The notes beneath the pieces are model-generated. The model worked only from the letters and a program-made list of their open reading frames with translations, did not search any database and was not told where the DNA came from. DNA of 64,000 bases, from contig NC_014934.1 in assembly GCF_000186265.1 (NCBI RefSeq), positions 2,728,001 through 2,792,000 of the forward strand, in the 5' to 3' direction. Shown piece after piece: positions 17,819-26,407 of the stretch (position 1 is the first letter of the stretch; each line of letters begins with the position of its first letter). Origin of the DNA: Cellulophaga algicola DSM 14237. GTDB lineage: Bacteria; Bacteroidota; Bacteroidia; Flavobacteriales; Flavobacteriaceae. Both the position numbers and the translations under genes were made by a program.

Positions 17819-18403
17819 ATGAAAAAAGTTCTAAAATTTACCGCAATTGCCGCTTTAGTGTTCAGTACTTTTACAGCTTCAGCCAGTGAACTAAAATTAA
17901 ATGTTGCAGCCGATAAGGAAGCAAAAAGTTTAATTTTCGAATTAGACATTGTATCTAAAGACACAAAAATTCAATTTATAGATAGTAAGAATAATGTTAT
18001 CTATTCTAATAGTAATTTGAAGAGTAGTTCTCTTCGTAAAAAATTCGACCTTAGTAAATTAGAAAAAGGAGTTTATACTTTCAGAGTAGATGATATGACT
18101 CTAGTAACTACCTATGCTATATTAATTGATGGTGAGTCTATTCGTATTCTAAACAAAGACGAGGTAATTAAGCCTGTTTTTAGAATGAAAGATGGTATGA
18201 TATTCGTTAATCTATTAAACGTAGATAAAATGGATGTTGAAATAAAAGTTTATGATTCTAATGATAGAGTTTTATTCACTCAAAAAATAGCGGATACTTT
18301 AATTGTTGAAAAAGCAGTAAACTTTAAGACGGCTCACAAAGGTGATTATACGATCACAGTGAAAAATGCTAACGGAGTTTACAGGCAAAACGTAAGTATA
18401 TAA
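17819..18403 (+). CDS. Small secreted protein of unknown function with beta-sandwich-like halves
   Basis: The product has 194 residues with signal peptide MKKVLKFTAIAALVFSTFTASA. The mature part seems to be two similar beta-rich halves: KIQFIDSKNNVIYS with GVYTFRVDD in the first, and VEIKVYDSNDRVLFT with GDYTITVKNANGVYRQNVSI in the second. The latter resembles the fold of secretion-associated C-terminal modules, but no clear T9SS type A signal is present. It has its own terminator at 18452. Probably periplasmic; function unknown. Confidence 0.75.
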   Translation: MKKVLKFTAIAALVFSTFTASASELKLNVAADKEAKSLIFELDIVSKDTKIQFIDSKNNVIYSNSNLKSSSLRKKFDLSKLEKGVYTFRVDDMTLVTTYAILIDGESIRILNKDEVIKPVFRMKDGMIFVNLLNVDKMDVEIKVYDSNDRVLFTQKIADTLIVEKAVNFKTAHKGDYTITVKNANGVYRQNVSI

Positions 18404-18451
18404 TATTGAAAATTTGGTTTTAAGTTAAGTTGAGTTAATTTTTTTAAACCT

Positions 18452-18479
18452 AAAAGGGGAGCGAAAGCTCCCCTTTTTA
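18452..18479 (+). terminator. Intrinsic terminator
   Basis: The stem AAAAGGGGAGC / GCTCCCCTTTT with a stable GAAA tetraloop is followed by a T-rich stretch, 49 bases behind the stop at 18403. The A-rich left side could also end transcripts from the minus strand. Confidence 0.9.
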
Positions 18480-18503
18480 TTTTTTCCAATTTTTTGTAAT
18501 TTA

Positions 18504-20285
18504 TTATTTAGAATTTAAAATCCAAGTAGTGATCTTCTTTTCTAATAAAGCTAAGGGTACACAGCCTGTTTCTAATACTTGGTTGTGAAATGCTTTAATA
18601 TCAAATTTATCGCCTAATTCCTTTTCTGCTTTAGCGCGTAACTCCATAATTTTAAGCTGTCCTATTTTGTAAGATAAGGCTTGCCCTGGGTTGGCCATGT
18701 AGCGTTCAATTTCAGAAGTAATACCTGCTTCAGATTCTGCTTCGTTAGCTAAAGAGTATTGAATAGCTTGCTCTCTGGTCCATCCTTTAGAATGTAAACC
18801 TGTATCTACAACCAAACGGATAGCTCTGTGCATTTCTGCTCCTAACATTCCAAAATATTGGTAAGGATCTGTGTATAGTCCTAGCTCTTTACCTAAAGAC
18901 TCTGTGTATAAAGCCCAACCTTCTCCATAAGCGCTATACCATAATGTTTTTCTAAATTTAGGAAGTTCTTCATTTTCTTGTGTTAATGAAATTTGAAAGT
19001 GATGCCCAGGAATAGCTTCGTGTAAGAATAAATCTTCATCGGAGTACATATTGTATTTGGTAACGTCTGGTATAGGAGTATAAAAAATACCTGGTCGTGT
19101 ACCGTCAATAGATCCAGGGTTGTATTCTGCACTAGCAGAAGCTTCTCTAAACGCTTCAGTTCTTCTAACTTCAAAAGGCGTTTTAGGCTGGTTGCCAAAA
19201 AGCTTATCTACTTGAGGCTTCATTTTCTCATGTATGACCTTAAAGTTTTCAATAACTTGTTCGGGAGAAGTAAAAGGCATTAGTTCTTTTTTATTCCGAA
19301 CAAAATCAAAGAATGCTTTTAAATCACCTTCAAAACCAACCTCTTTTTTAATTTTTTCCATTTCAGAAGAAATACGTGCTACTTCACTTAAACCTAATTG
19401 GTGTATCTCATCGGCAGTCATGTCTGTCGTCGTGTACAATTTTATAGAATAGTCATAATATTCTTTTCCATTAGGAATGCCTTCTATACCACTAGTAGTT
19501 CTAGCAGCTGCCATATATTCCGTATTCATAAAATCATATATACTTTGATATGCAGGAATAATTTTTTCAGAAATCATTGCAGAATAAGCTTCTGTTAAAC
19601 GGTCTACATCTACATCAGAAAAACTATCTGGCATATTTTTTATAGGAGTAAAAAACAAGTGATTGTCTAAATTAGGCTCTGTCATGTCTTTTAACTGTGG
19701 TGTAATCTTAACGACTAAAGATTTTGGTAGCACATGACCTGTTTTAATACCTTCTTCCATTCTTACTTTAGCACTAGCCAACCAAGAGGTGTAGTCCTCT
19801 AATCTTTTTAACCAATTGTCATAATCTTCAACGGTTTTAAAAGGTTGAGAGCTTGCGCCACTTGCTAATTGGCCCATCATTAATTGCATGGTCCACATTT
19901 GATTGATAGGAAGTAGTTCTTCTCTAAACCCTAAACGTTCCAAATTACGGTCACATTCCCAAAGTAAAATTTCCTTACTCATTTGCTGACTAGAGGTAAG
20001 CAATTTATCGTCTACTTCGGCAAGTGTTTTTTTATAGCTAGAGTAAAAATCATTTTCAGAAGTTCTGAATTCATCGCTTAAAAAATTTGGTAACATATCA
20101 TTGTAACGCGTATCTCCTTGCGAGGTAGCATTCAAAGGATATAATTTTAAACTTTCTTCAAAATAATCATCAAGGACATCATCAAATTCGGTATTGTTTA
20201 TGGCAACAGCAGGTTCTTTTTTAACCTCATCTTTGCAAGAATATAGGCTGAATACGCATAAACTAAGGATTAAAATTTTTTTCAT
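18504..20285 (-). CDS. DUF885 family lipoprotein, putative metallopeptidase
   Basis: Predicted lipoprotein of 593 residues (MKKILILSLCVFSLYSC with lipobox SLYSC). DUF885 proteins are predicted gluzincin-type peptidases. The zinc motif is LHEAIPGHHFQ (HExxxxH-like) near residue 420, and a downstream glutamate lies in YGEGWALYTESLG. Other conserved pieces are GRLKIMELRAKAE-like GQLKIMELRAKAE and SEIERYMANPGQALSYK. It is expected to face the periplasm. Substrate unknown. The MOSC gene sits 4 bp upstream on the same strand, so they are probably cotranscribed. Confidence 0.88.
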   Translation of the reverse strand: MKKILILSLCVFSLYSCKDEVKKEPAVAINNTEFDDVLDDYFEESLKLYPLNATSQGDTRYNDMLPNFLSDEFRTSENDFYSSYKKTLAEVDDKLLTSSQQMSKEILLWECDRNLERLGFREELLPINQMWTMQLMMGQLASGASSQPFKTVEDYDNWLKRLEDYTSWLASAKVRMEEGIKTGHVLPKSLVVKITPQLKDMTEPNLDNHLFFTPIKNMPDSFSDVDVDRLTEAYSAMISEKIIPAYQSIYDFMNTEYMAAARTTSGIEGIPNGKEYYDYSIKLYTTTDMTADEIHQLGLSEVARISSEMEKIKKEVGFEGDLKAFFDFVRNKKELMPFTSPEQVIENFKVIHEKMKPQVDKLFGNQPKTPFEVRRTEAFREASASAEYNPGSIDGTRPGIFYTPIPDVTKYNMYSDEDLFLHEAIPGHHFQISLTQENEELPKFRKTLWYSAYGEGWALYTESLGKELGLYTDPYQYFGMLGAEMHRAIRLVVDTGLHSKGWTREQAIQYSLANEAESEAGITSEIERYMANPGQALSYKIGQLKIMELRAKAEKELGDKFDIKAFHNQVLETGCVPLALLEKKITTWILNSK

Positions 20286-20289
20286 AATA

Positions 20290-20931
20290 TTATTGAGTTT
20301 TTAGTGAGTTTCGTAATCTTTCTTTTTTGTATTCAGGTAAAGTATCATTGCTTAAAATTAATTGAATTACTTCAGGGTCTTTAGTTTTAGCAAATAAAAA
20401 TTGATAGTATTGATTAATGGTTAAGCTGTTTTTTGATTGGGATATAAGGATCATATCATCACCGGTGGTAACCGTTCCTGTTTCCAAAACTTTAACGTAG
20501 GTACCGGGATAGTTATGAGTTACAAATTGCTTGATGATTTTAGAATCATTAAAACGAATGCCTAGTTTATAGCAAGGCTCCCTTGGCTGGGTAATTTGTA
20601 CTAAGGCTGTACCTAACTTGTAAGTAGCACCAATCCGTAACTCAGACTCATCAAGGCCTTCTATGGTTAAGTTTTCTCCAAACATTCCCCAATCCCATCC
20701 TAAATTAGGATAGAGGTTTTTCCAATACGGATATTGATCTGCAGAATACAGGTAGCATGCCTTATTAACACCACCATGGTGTTTCCTATCAATTACAGTA
20801 TCATTGGCAACATCTTCATTTAGGAGCTGTATAGCTTCTGAGGTAGGGTATTTGTAGATCCCCGTTTGTTCTTCTTTACCATTCCATAGTATGGTGGTTG
20901 ATTTTCCTAAGTTGGTTGAAATTACCTTCAT
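20290..20931 (-). CDS. MOSC domain protein (YiiM-like)
   Basis: The product is 213 residues counting from ATG 20931 (MKVISTNLGK). An upstream ATG at 20955 lies inside the terminator hairpin of the preceding gene and is rejected. MOSC features include the beta-barrel core with HHGGVNKACYLYS, WGMFGENLTIEGLDE and the conserved Cys in QPREPCYKLGIRF, a residue thought to carry sulfur in MOSC proteins. YiiM homologues use molybdenum cofactor to reduce N-hydroxylated compounds; the same role here is inferred. The last 50 residues form the three-helix YiiM-type tail. Confidence 0.88.
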   Translation of the reverse strand: MKVISTNLGKSTTILWNGKEEQTGIYKYPTSEAIQLLNEDVANDTVIDRKHHGGVNKACYLYSADQYPYWKNLYPNLGWDWGMFGENLTIEGLDESELRIGATYKLGTALVQITQPREPCYKLGIRFNDSKIIKQFVTHNYPGTYVKVLETGTVTTGDDMILISQSKNSLTINQYYQFLFAKTKDPEVIQLILSNDTLPEYKKERLRNSLKTQ

Positions 20932-20944
20932 GTTATAAAGATAG

Positions 20945-20974
20945 AAAACCATCATAGATAACTATGATGGTTTT
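20945..20974. terminator. Intrinsic terminator between the DUF6249-like and MOSC genes
   Basis: A perfect 13-bp stem (AAAACCATCATAG / CTATGATGGTTTT) with loop ATAA. On the minus strand it follows the gene ending at 20995, with T-rich sequence behind. It also shows that the MOSC gene must start inside, at 20931. Confidence 0.85.
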
Positions 20975-20994
20975 TAAAATAAGGTGTTTTTTGT

Positions 20995-21342
20995 CTAGCT
21001 AGTTAGTTTTTTGCTCACAAAGAAACCTGCTAAAAGGGCAATGCCTGCCATTAAAAAGATAGTAGCCGGATAGGCAACTTCAGAGGGTACCCCAATATTA
21101 GCCACCAAAATGGAGGCTATGAATATTGCCAATCCTACACCAATTAATAGTAAGGAGAAATTTAAAATAAATATTTTCCATACAGGAGATGTGTTTTCGC
21201 GTTTGGCTTTGTTGAAAATAGTGGCATCTAAGTCTTTCTCAATAAGAGCCATGCGTTCTCTATTGCGCGTTGAATAATAGAGGTAAGTTATTCCAAATAC
21301 TAATAAAAAAAAGCTAACGGGGATTAAAATTGCTACTGCCAT
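20995..21342 (-). CDS. Small three-helix membrane protein (DUF6249-like)
   Basis: The product has 115 residues: an N-terminal membrane helix (about 3-23), a cytosolic charged stretch with RNRERMALIEKDLDATIFNKAKR, and two further helices (about 55-77 and 88-110). The RxxxxLIEKG-like segment is typical of DUF6249 proteins. It is divergent from the ECF sigma factor gene, and the 133-bp space between them holds a 15-bp inverted repeat, so the two sides may be controlled together. In other Bacteroidota such proteins sit beside sigma/anti-sigma pairs. Function unknown. Confidence 0.75.
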   Translation of the reverse strand: MAVAILIPVSFFLLVFGITYLYYSTRNRERMALIEKDLDATIFNKAKRENTSPVWKIFILNFSLLLIGVGLAIFIASILVANIGVPSEVAYPATIFLMAGIALLAGFFVSKKLTS

Positions 21343-21401
21343 GCTGATTGTTTTTTAATTGATTAATTTAATACGTTCAAGTATAGGACGATTATTTTTT
21401 T

Positions 21402-21449
21402 ATCATGGTTACATAAATTATATTTTTTAATGAATTATGTAACCATGAT
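21402..21449. repeat. 15-bp perfect inverted repeat between divergent genes
   Basis: ATCATGGTTACATAA at 21402-21416 and TTATGTAACCATGAT at 21435-21449 pair perfectly across an 18-base AT-rich loop. Runs of T flank both ends (21396-21401 and 21451-21456). It could be a bidirectional hairpin or a protein-binding operator for the sigma factor at 21476. Its position only 26 bp before the sigma start argues for a regulatory role. Confidence 0.7.
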
Positions 21450-21475
21450 TGTTTTTTATTCGTCTAATCAATTAA

Positions 21476-22060
21476 ATGAGCAACCACCAAGATCAATATT
21501 ATATAGATAAAACATTAAGAGGAGATGCTCAGTCTTTTTCTATATTGATTGATCGGTATAAGCATATGGTTTTTACGGTTGCATTTAAAGTGACAAGTAC
21601 TAGAGAAAATGCAGAGGAAGTTGCGCAAGATACTTTTGTGAAGGCATATCATTCTTTAGCTACCTTTAAAGGAGAATCAAAATTCTCTACATGGATTTAT
21701 AAGATAGCCTATTATGGAGCCCTAGATTATTTGAAAAAAAATAATAGAAGAATTAAAACCAGTACGATAACATCAGATCACGACATTAATATATCAGAGT
21801 TAACTAGTGTTTTAGATCAATTTGAAATGCAGGATCGCAGAGAAATCATAAAAGAATCGCTTGAGCAGTTGGGTGCAGAAGAATCAGTGTTGGTAACATT
21901 ACATTATTTTAAAGAATTATCATTACAAGAAATCTCTGAAATCATGAATATACCTGCAAATACGATTAAAGTTCGGTTATTCCGAATTAGAAAAAAATTA
22001 GCAGATATTCTAGAAAATAAATTAACCCCAGAAACGATTAAAAGTTATGGAAGGAAATAA
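21476..22060 (+). CDS. ECF-type RNA polymerase sigma factor
   Basis: Sigma-70 family factor of 194 residues. Region 2 spans about 20-90, with DRYKHMVFTVAFKVTSTRENAEEVAQDTFVKAYHSL and the melting segment FSTWIYKIAYYGALDYLKK read in sequence order. Region 4 spans about 130-185, with LVTLHYFKELSLQEISEIMNIPANTIKVRLFRIRKKL. Regions 1 and 3 are absent, as expected for ECF factors. The next gene overlaps by 14 bp and encodes a short membrane protein, the usual place for an anti-sigma factor. The inducing signal cannot be read from the sequence. Confidence 0.93.
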   Translation: MSNHQDQYYIDKTLRGDAQSFSILIDRYKHMVFTVAFKVTSTRENAEEVAQDTFVKAYHSLATFKGESKFSTWIYKIAYYGALDYLKKNNRRIKTSTITSDHDINISELTSVLDQFEMQDRREIIKESLEQLGAEESVLVTLHYFKELSLQEISEIMNIPANTIKVRLFRIRKKLADILENKLTPETIKSYGRK

Positions 22061-22478
22061 TATAAACGAATTTGACATCTTTTTGCGCAAAGCAATAAAA
22101 GAAGTAGGTACAGAAGCTCCAAGTAAAGACTTCAATAGTATGATACTCTCACGATTACCGCTAGCTCAAGAAAAGTTAAAGTGTACTCATCCACCATTGA
22201 TTTCTAATTTTGTGTGGCTATCGATTGCTATGGGAGTCGTGGCTTTAACTGGCTTTACTTTAATGTATGATGAAAATAGGTTTGTTGGCAGCACATATTT
22301 TGAATTTTTAAATAATTTTAGAATTTTAAATGTAATTGATTCTAATTCAATTTTTACCCCTTCAAAAATAGTATGCTATGGCATTATTAGCGTCTTGGTC
22401 TTTTGCTATATTCAAATTTTTGTTCTTAAAAAATATTTTTCAATACACAATTATGCTCTTAATCAGTATGCTAAATAG
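22047..22478 (+). CDS. Putative membrane anti-sigma factor
   Basis: The product has 143 residues. A cytosolic N-terminal segment of about 55 residues (NEFDIFLRKAIKEVGTEAPSKDFNSMILSRL) precedes two membrane helices (about 58-77 and 108-128). The gene overlaps the ECF sigma gene by 14 bp, which indicates translational coupling. Anti-sigma factors commonly have this topology, but no zinc-binding HxxxCxxC motif is seen, so the assignment rests on position and topology. The 3' end overlaps the convergent DoxX gene by 16 bp. Confidence 0.65.
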   Translation: MEGNNINEFDIFLRKAIKEVGTEAPSKDFNSMILSRLPLAQEKLKCTHPPLISNFVWLSIAMGVVALTGFTLMYDENRFVGSTYFEFLNNFRILNVIDSNSIFTPSKIVCYGIISVLVFCYIQIFVLKKYFSIHNYALNQYAK

Positions 22479-22822
22479 GAAAATGCCCAATACATTAACG
22501 CGAATTGTAACGGTATTCTAAGGATCAGAATCCATTTTGGAATTCCCGCACTTTGCTTTTCTCCAGAAAGCATATAAAAGTGGACTAATAGAAACACCGC
22601 TAGCATGGCAATAATGCCGTAAATAGATAGGTTTTTTGTGGCAGGGAAACAGAGTCCAATACCTAGTGCTATTTCTGCTATACCACTCAAGGATACTAAC
22701 AGTTTAGGATTGGGTAGGTATCTGGGCATAATGCGCAGATAGGTTTTTGGCTTAATAAAATGCATAACACCTGCAAAAACATAAATTGCGGCTAATAGGT
22801 ATAGATGAAATGGGTAGTTCAT
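22463..22822 (-). CDS. DoxX-like family membrane protein
   Basis: The product has 119 residues and four predicted membrane helices, matching DoxX/DoxD-like proteins: YLLAAIYVFAGVMHFIKPKTYLRIMP, then LSGIAEIALGIGLCFP and a C-terminal RIPLQFALMYWAFSYL. These proteins are linked to redox or quinone chemistry in some organisms, with no settled function. It lies 2 bp behind the interrupted membrane protein gene and shares its strand. Confidence 0.85.
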   Translation of the reverse strand: MNYPFHLYLLAAIYVFAGVMHFIKPKTYLRIMPRYLPNPKLLVSLSGIAEIALGIGLCFPATKNLSIYGIIAMLAVFLLVHFYMLSGEKQSAGIPKWILILRIPLQFALMYWAFSYLAY

Positions 22823-22824
22823 AA

Positions 22825-23499
22825 TTAGTCTTTAAAGTGCCAAAAAGGAATAGTGACTAAGGTGTCATTTTCTACTTTAGTACTATCTGCTGGCGGTGCT
22901 AAGATACGCAGGATATGTTTGCCTTCATTTAAATCTCGTATATTGAGGTAGGTTTCAAAACCTAGCCTTTTATGTTGGTCTGTGGAAATTACATATTCAC
23001 TTGAAAATAGGATGCTATCAATTTTAATCTGATATAAGCTTTCAAATGTTTTTAAATAGTCAAGTTCATTTTTATGATTTTCAAAACTTCCTCCAGATCC
23101 ATTCATTCCATTATTGAAATGCATCTTAAAACCTAGGTTAAAACCTCTCACATCTTCTTTAGGTTTAATCGAGGAGTTAATGTCGAATATTTGATCTTCC
23201 ATTTGTTTTTTGAATACAATGAATACTTTTAAATGGTTGTTTTTGATGACTTTGGAAGGAATCGATGCAGTTTCAATAAAATCATTACGATCTAAAAGTA
23301 GATCCTCATAATTATTTGGATTAGAATAGTTTTCCCAAGACTCCTCATTGTTTTTTAAATAATTAGATTGCTTAAAATTTAGTCCTCCTAATATACTTAT
23401 TACGGCATAAATGGGAATTAAAAAAAAGACAAGACGTTTTCCGAATTTATTATCTAAGAAATTATAGACCAGTGGTCTATATAAAAAGGATAGCGTCAA
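22825..23499 (-). pseudogene. C-terminal part of a membrane protein gene split by an in-frame TAG
   Basis: The reading frame (224 residues from a TTG at 23499) is the direct in-frame continuation of the gene that stops at 23512-23514. After the amber codon the frame goes on LFSYLTLSFLYRPLVYNFLDNKF in sequence order without any further break. It has one membrane helix (FFLIPIYAVISILGGL) and a soluble, probably periplasmic domain ending TIPFWHFKD. The combined gene (22825-24165) would encode 446 residues. If the TAG arose from TGG, as a tryptophan would fit the aromatic context, one point mutation inactivated the gene. The fragment could only be made by reinitiation. Confidence 0.8.
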
Positions 23500-23511
23500 A
23501 TAACTAAATAG

Positions 23512-24165
23512 CTAGTAAATAGGGAAGTAGATTTTAGCAATATATTTATTTTTCTTGAGTATTCCTTGACCAATAAAATCGATAAACACAATCAGCATAA
23601 GTAGGCAACAAATAAGTAAGATGGAAACTAGAGCTATTCCCACCGAAATATTATGCTGTATATCAAAATTTGTTGCGATTAGGATTATAATACCTGCTAA
23701 TAATGACATGATAATATATAATGCCAGCATGTAAAAGATGAGTAAAAAGGAAATAGCAAAAAGTACACTGCAATATTTCTCCAGTTGTCCTATATATTTG
23801 TCAAAAGAGCCTACATTTTTTTTTAAATAAGTAGTGAATTTTTCAGAATAGTTTAACGCCTTATAATCAATATCTCCTGAGACATAGCGCAAACCAACAG
23901 CGCCAATCCATAGTCCTCTTAAAATAACGTGTAAGACTAAATTAAATATTAAGATACCCCACATTACTTGAACCACAGACCAGATAATCCTCCAAGCTTC
24001 TATTTGACTGGCTTTGGCTGTTTCGTATAAAAGCTCCAAGGGCTCGTAGGCCAAAATCAAAGCATAAATGGCAAAACCTGAAATAATTAATTCTAATTGC
24101 CAACTTTCTTGCTGCAATTTGTCTAACCATCTTTTAAAGGAAGGGCTGCGATAATCGTTATTCAT
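23512..24165 (-). pseudogene. N-terminal part of a membrane protein gene split by an in-frame TAG
   Basis: The product has 217 residues from ATG 24165 (MNNDYRSPSFKRWLDKLQQESWQ). Longer readings to 24222 run into the htpG terminator hairpin and are rejected. About four membrane helices are visible, with a conserved-looking cytosolic stretch LRGLWIGAVGLRYVSGDIDYKAL. The stop TAG (23512-23514) follows KIYFPIY and is followed by in-frame coding sequence (previous entry). I know this family only as hypothetical in Flavobacteriia. Whether the short N-terminal product is still functional is unclear. Confidence 0.8.
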
Positions 24166-24207
24166 TGGTGTGGTTGTTTGCTGAAAGATACTAACTTTTC
24201 TAAAAAT

Positions 24208-24240
24208 AAAAAGCCGCTTCAAATAAATGAAGCGGCTTTT
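24208..24240 (-). terminator. Terminator of htpG
   Basis: The stem AAAAGCCGCTTCA / TGAAGCGGCTTTT is closed by a short A-rich loop. On the minus strand it is followed by TTTTTATTTTTA, 40 bases behind the htpG stop. Confidence 0.85.
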
Positions 24241-24279
24241 ATCATGTTCCTATAATCAACCAATAACGGTTGGTAATTA

Positions 24280-26166
24280 TTATTTCACCATCTCGTAACT
24301 ACGCTTGATAAAGTTTGTAAGTTCTTCACCTTTTAGTAGTCCTTTAGATAAACGTGCTAAATCTAAAGATTGATTAATTAATCGTTCTTTTTTCTTAGCT
24401 GTTTTTGTAGTTAAAATTTCAGATACCAACTCGCTGTTTGTGTTCACTGTAAGGTTATACATTTCTGGCATATTCCCCATTCCGAACATTCCGCCACCGC
24501 CAGTTTGTTGCATCTCTTTCATACGACGCATAAACTCAGGCTCCGTAATGATAAAAGGAGAAGCAGCACTATCCATAGCTTCTAACTGAATCGTATATGA
24601 TTTATTCGCTATTGTTTCTTCTAAAACCTTTTTAAGTGTTTCTTTTTCTTCGTCAGAAAGTTTAGAGATTTGCGCTTCATCTTTCTTGATTAAGTTTTCA
24701 ATATGATCAGAATCTACACGCGTAAAAGAAATATTTTCTTTAGAAGTCTCTAGTTTTTGCATCAAGTGCGAAATAATAGGAGAATCTAAAAGTAACACCT
24801 CGTATCCTTTGTCTTTTGCAGTTTCAATATAACTGTGTTGCGCTTCTTTATCTGAAGCGTAAAGAATAACTAACTTACCATCCTTATCTGTTTGGTTTGC
24901 TTTTAACTTCTCTTGCAACTCGTCAAACGTAAAGAACTTACCATCTACCGTTGGGTAAAGTGCAAACTTATCTGCTTTTTCAAAGAATTTATCTTCAGAA
25001 AGCATACCGTATTCTATGACTATTTTAATGTCATTCCATTTTGCTTCAAAATCTTCTCTGTTATCTTTAAATAAAGAAGAAAGTTTATCAGCTACTTTTC
25101 TAGTAATATAAGATGATATTTTCTTTACAGCACCATCAGATTGTAAGTAAGAACGAGAAACGTTTAAAGGAATATCTGGAGAGTCTACAACACCACGAAG
25201 CATCATTAAAAACTCAGGCACAATACCTTCAACATTATCTGTTACATACACCTGATTCTGATATAACTGAATTTTATCTTTCTGACTATTTAAGTCATTC
25301 GTTAACCTAGGGAAGTATAAAATACCAGTTAAATGAAAAGGATAATCCACATTTAAGTGAATATGAAATAAAGGCTCCTCAAATTGCATTGGATACAATT
25401 CTCTATAGAACTCTTGGTAATCTTTAGTCTCTAAATCTGCTGGTTGTTTTGTCCAAGCAGGAGTAGGATTGTTTATGATATTATCTACCTCTTCTGTAGG
25501 AGCTTCATCTTCTTCTTTAGCACCTTCTGGTTTTGGTAATGTTTCAGTTCTAGTTCCAAATTTTATTGGAACTGGCATAAACTTGTTATACTTTGATAAA
25601 AGCTCACTAATTCTATTGTCTTCTAAAAACTCAGTAGAATCATCAGCTACATGAAGTACAATTTCAGTACCTCTATCTGTTTTGTCGGAAGGTTCTAAAT
25701 CAAAATTAGGAGAACCATCACAAGACCAATGAACTGCTGGCTCATCTTTAAAACTCTTAGTGATAATCTCTACTTTACTAGCTACCATAAAGGCAGAGTA
25801 AAATCCTAAACCAAAGTGACCTATAATTCCAGAATCTTTTGCACTGTCTTTATACTTGTCTAAGAATTCTTCTGCACCAGAAAAAGCTACTTCATTAATG
25901 TACTTTTTTACTTCGTCCTCGGTCATTCCCAAACCTTGATCGATAATATGGATTTTCTTTCCTTCTTTATCAACTTTTACCTCGATAATTGGATTACCAT
26001 ATTCTACAGATGCTTCACCAATAGAAGTCAAATGCTTTAATTTTAAAGTTGCATCTGTCGCATTAGAAATCAACTCTCTTAAAAATATTTCGTGATCGCT
26101 GTAAAGAAATTTCTTTATTAAAGGAAATATATTATCAACGGACACATTAATCTTACCTGTCGCCAT
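24280..26166 (-). CDS. htpG: Molecular chaperone HtpG (Hsp90)
   Basis: ATP-dependent cytosolic chaperone of 628 residues, full length for bacterial Hsp90. The N-terminal GHKL ATPase domain shows LRELISNATDATLKL (ATP-binding Asn and Asp), IIDQGLGMT and GHFGLGFYSAFMVA. The middle domain has the catalytic-arginine region PLNVSRSYLQ. The C-terminal dimerisation domain ends near residue 625. An acidic insert (EGAKEEDEAPTEEVDN, about residues 215-230) sits at the usual linker site. A candidate heat-shock control element precedes it at 26208-26250. Confidence 0.97.
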   Translation of the reverse strand: MATGKINVSVDNIFPLIKKFLYSDHEIFLRELISNATDATLKLKHLTSIGEASVEYGNPIIEVKVDKEGKKIHIIDQGLGMTEDEVKKYINEVAFSGAEEFLDKYKDSAKDSGIIGHFGLGFYSAFMVASKVEIITKSFKDEPAVHWSCDGSPNFDLEPSDKTDRGTEIVLHVADDSTEFLEDNRISELLSKYNKFMPVPIKFGTRTETLPKPEGAKEEDEAPTEEVDNIINNPTPAWTKQPADLETKDYQEFYRELYPMQFEEPLFHIHLNVDYPFHLTGILYFPRLTNDLNSQKDKIQLYQNQVYVTDNVEGIVPEFLMMLRGVVDSPDIPLNVSRSYLQSDGAVKKISSYITRKVADKLSSLFKDNREDFEAKWNDIKIVIEYGMLSEDKFFEKADKFALYPTVDGKFFTFDELQEKLKANQTDKDGKLVILYASDKEAQHSYIETAKDKGYEVLLLDSPIISHLMQKLETSKENISFTRVDSDHIENLIKKDEAQISKLSDEEKETLKKVLEETIANKSYTIQLEAMDSAASPFIITEPEFMRRMKEMQQTGGGGMFGMGNMPEMYNLTVNTNSELVSEILTTKTAKKKERLINQSLDLARLSKGLLKGEELTNFIKRSYEMVK

Positions 26167-26207
26167 ATGTAAATTAAAATTTATAATTATTAATATGATT
26201 CTTAACA

Positions 26208-26250
26208 GTCAAAAAAAATACCAATCTGACAGAAAATGACAAACTGGCAC
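26208..26250 (-). promoter_or_regulatory. Candidate control element upstream of htpG
   Basis: On the minus strand the region holds TGCCAGTTTGTCA, then TTTTC, then TGTCAGATTGG, a loose dyad of TGnCA words. A T-rich stretch with GG-N10-GA (26208-26223) follows, somewhat like a -24/-12 promoter but with GA where sigma-54 sites have GC. It ends 42 bp before the ATG. I think it is a stress-gene operator or alternative promoter; the exact factor is unknown. Confidence 0.35.
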
Positions 26251-26394
26251 TTTTTTTATTTTTTTCAGTAAAATTGTTAGTTCCTGTCTACTTATTCGAC
26301 TAAATAAGTGAGGTGATTTGCATCTTTTTAAAGTCATCTAAAAGATTAACAAAAATTTTGTTTAATTAATTTTTAAAATAGTTAAACATTTTTG

Positions 26395-26402
26395 TATCTT
26401 TG
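26395..26402 (+). promoter_or_regulatory. -7 box TATCTTTG of a candidate short transcript
   Basis: A perfect TAnnTTTG in the 397-bp gap between htpG and the TetR gene. The predicted transcript would start about 26408 and meet a strong terminator at 26482-26519, well before the TetR start at 26564. Confidence 0.5.
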
Positions 26403-26407
26403 AAGTG

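Noticed and set aside
20932-20955. Longer start for the MOSC gene
   Set aside because: ATG 20955 lies within the hairpin terminator 20945-20974 of the gene upstream.
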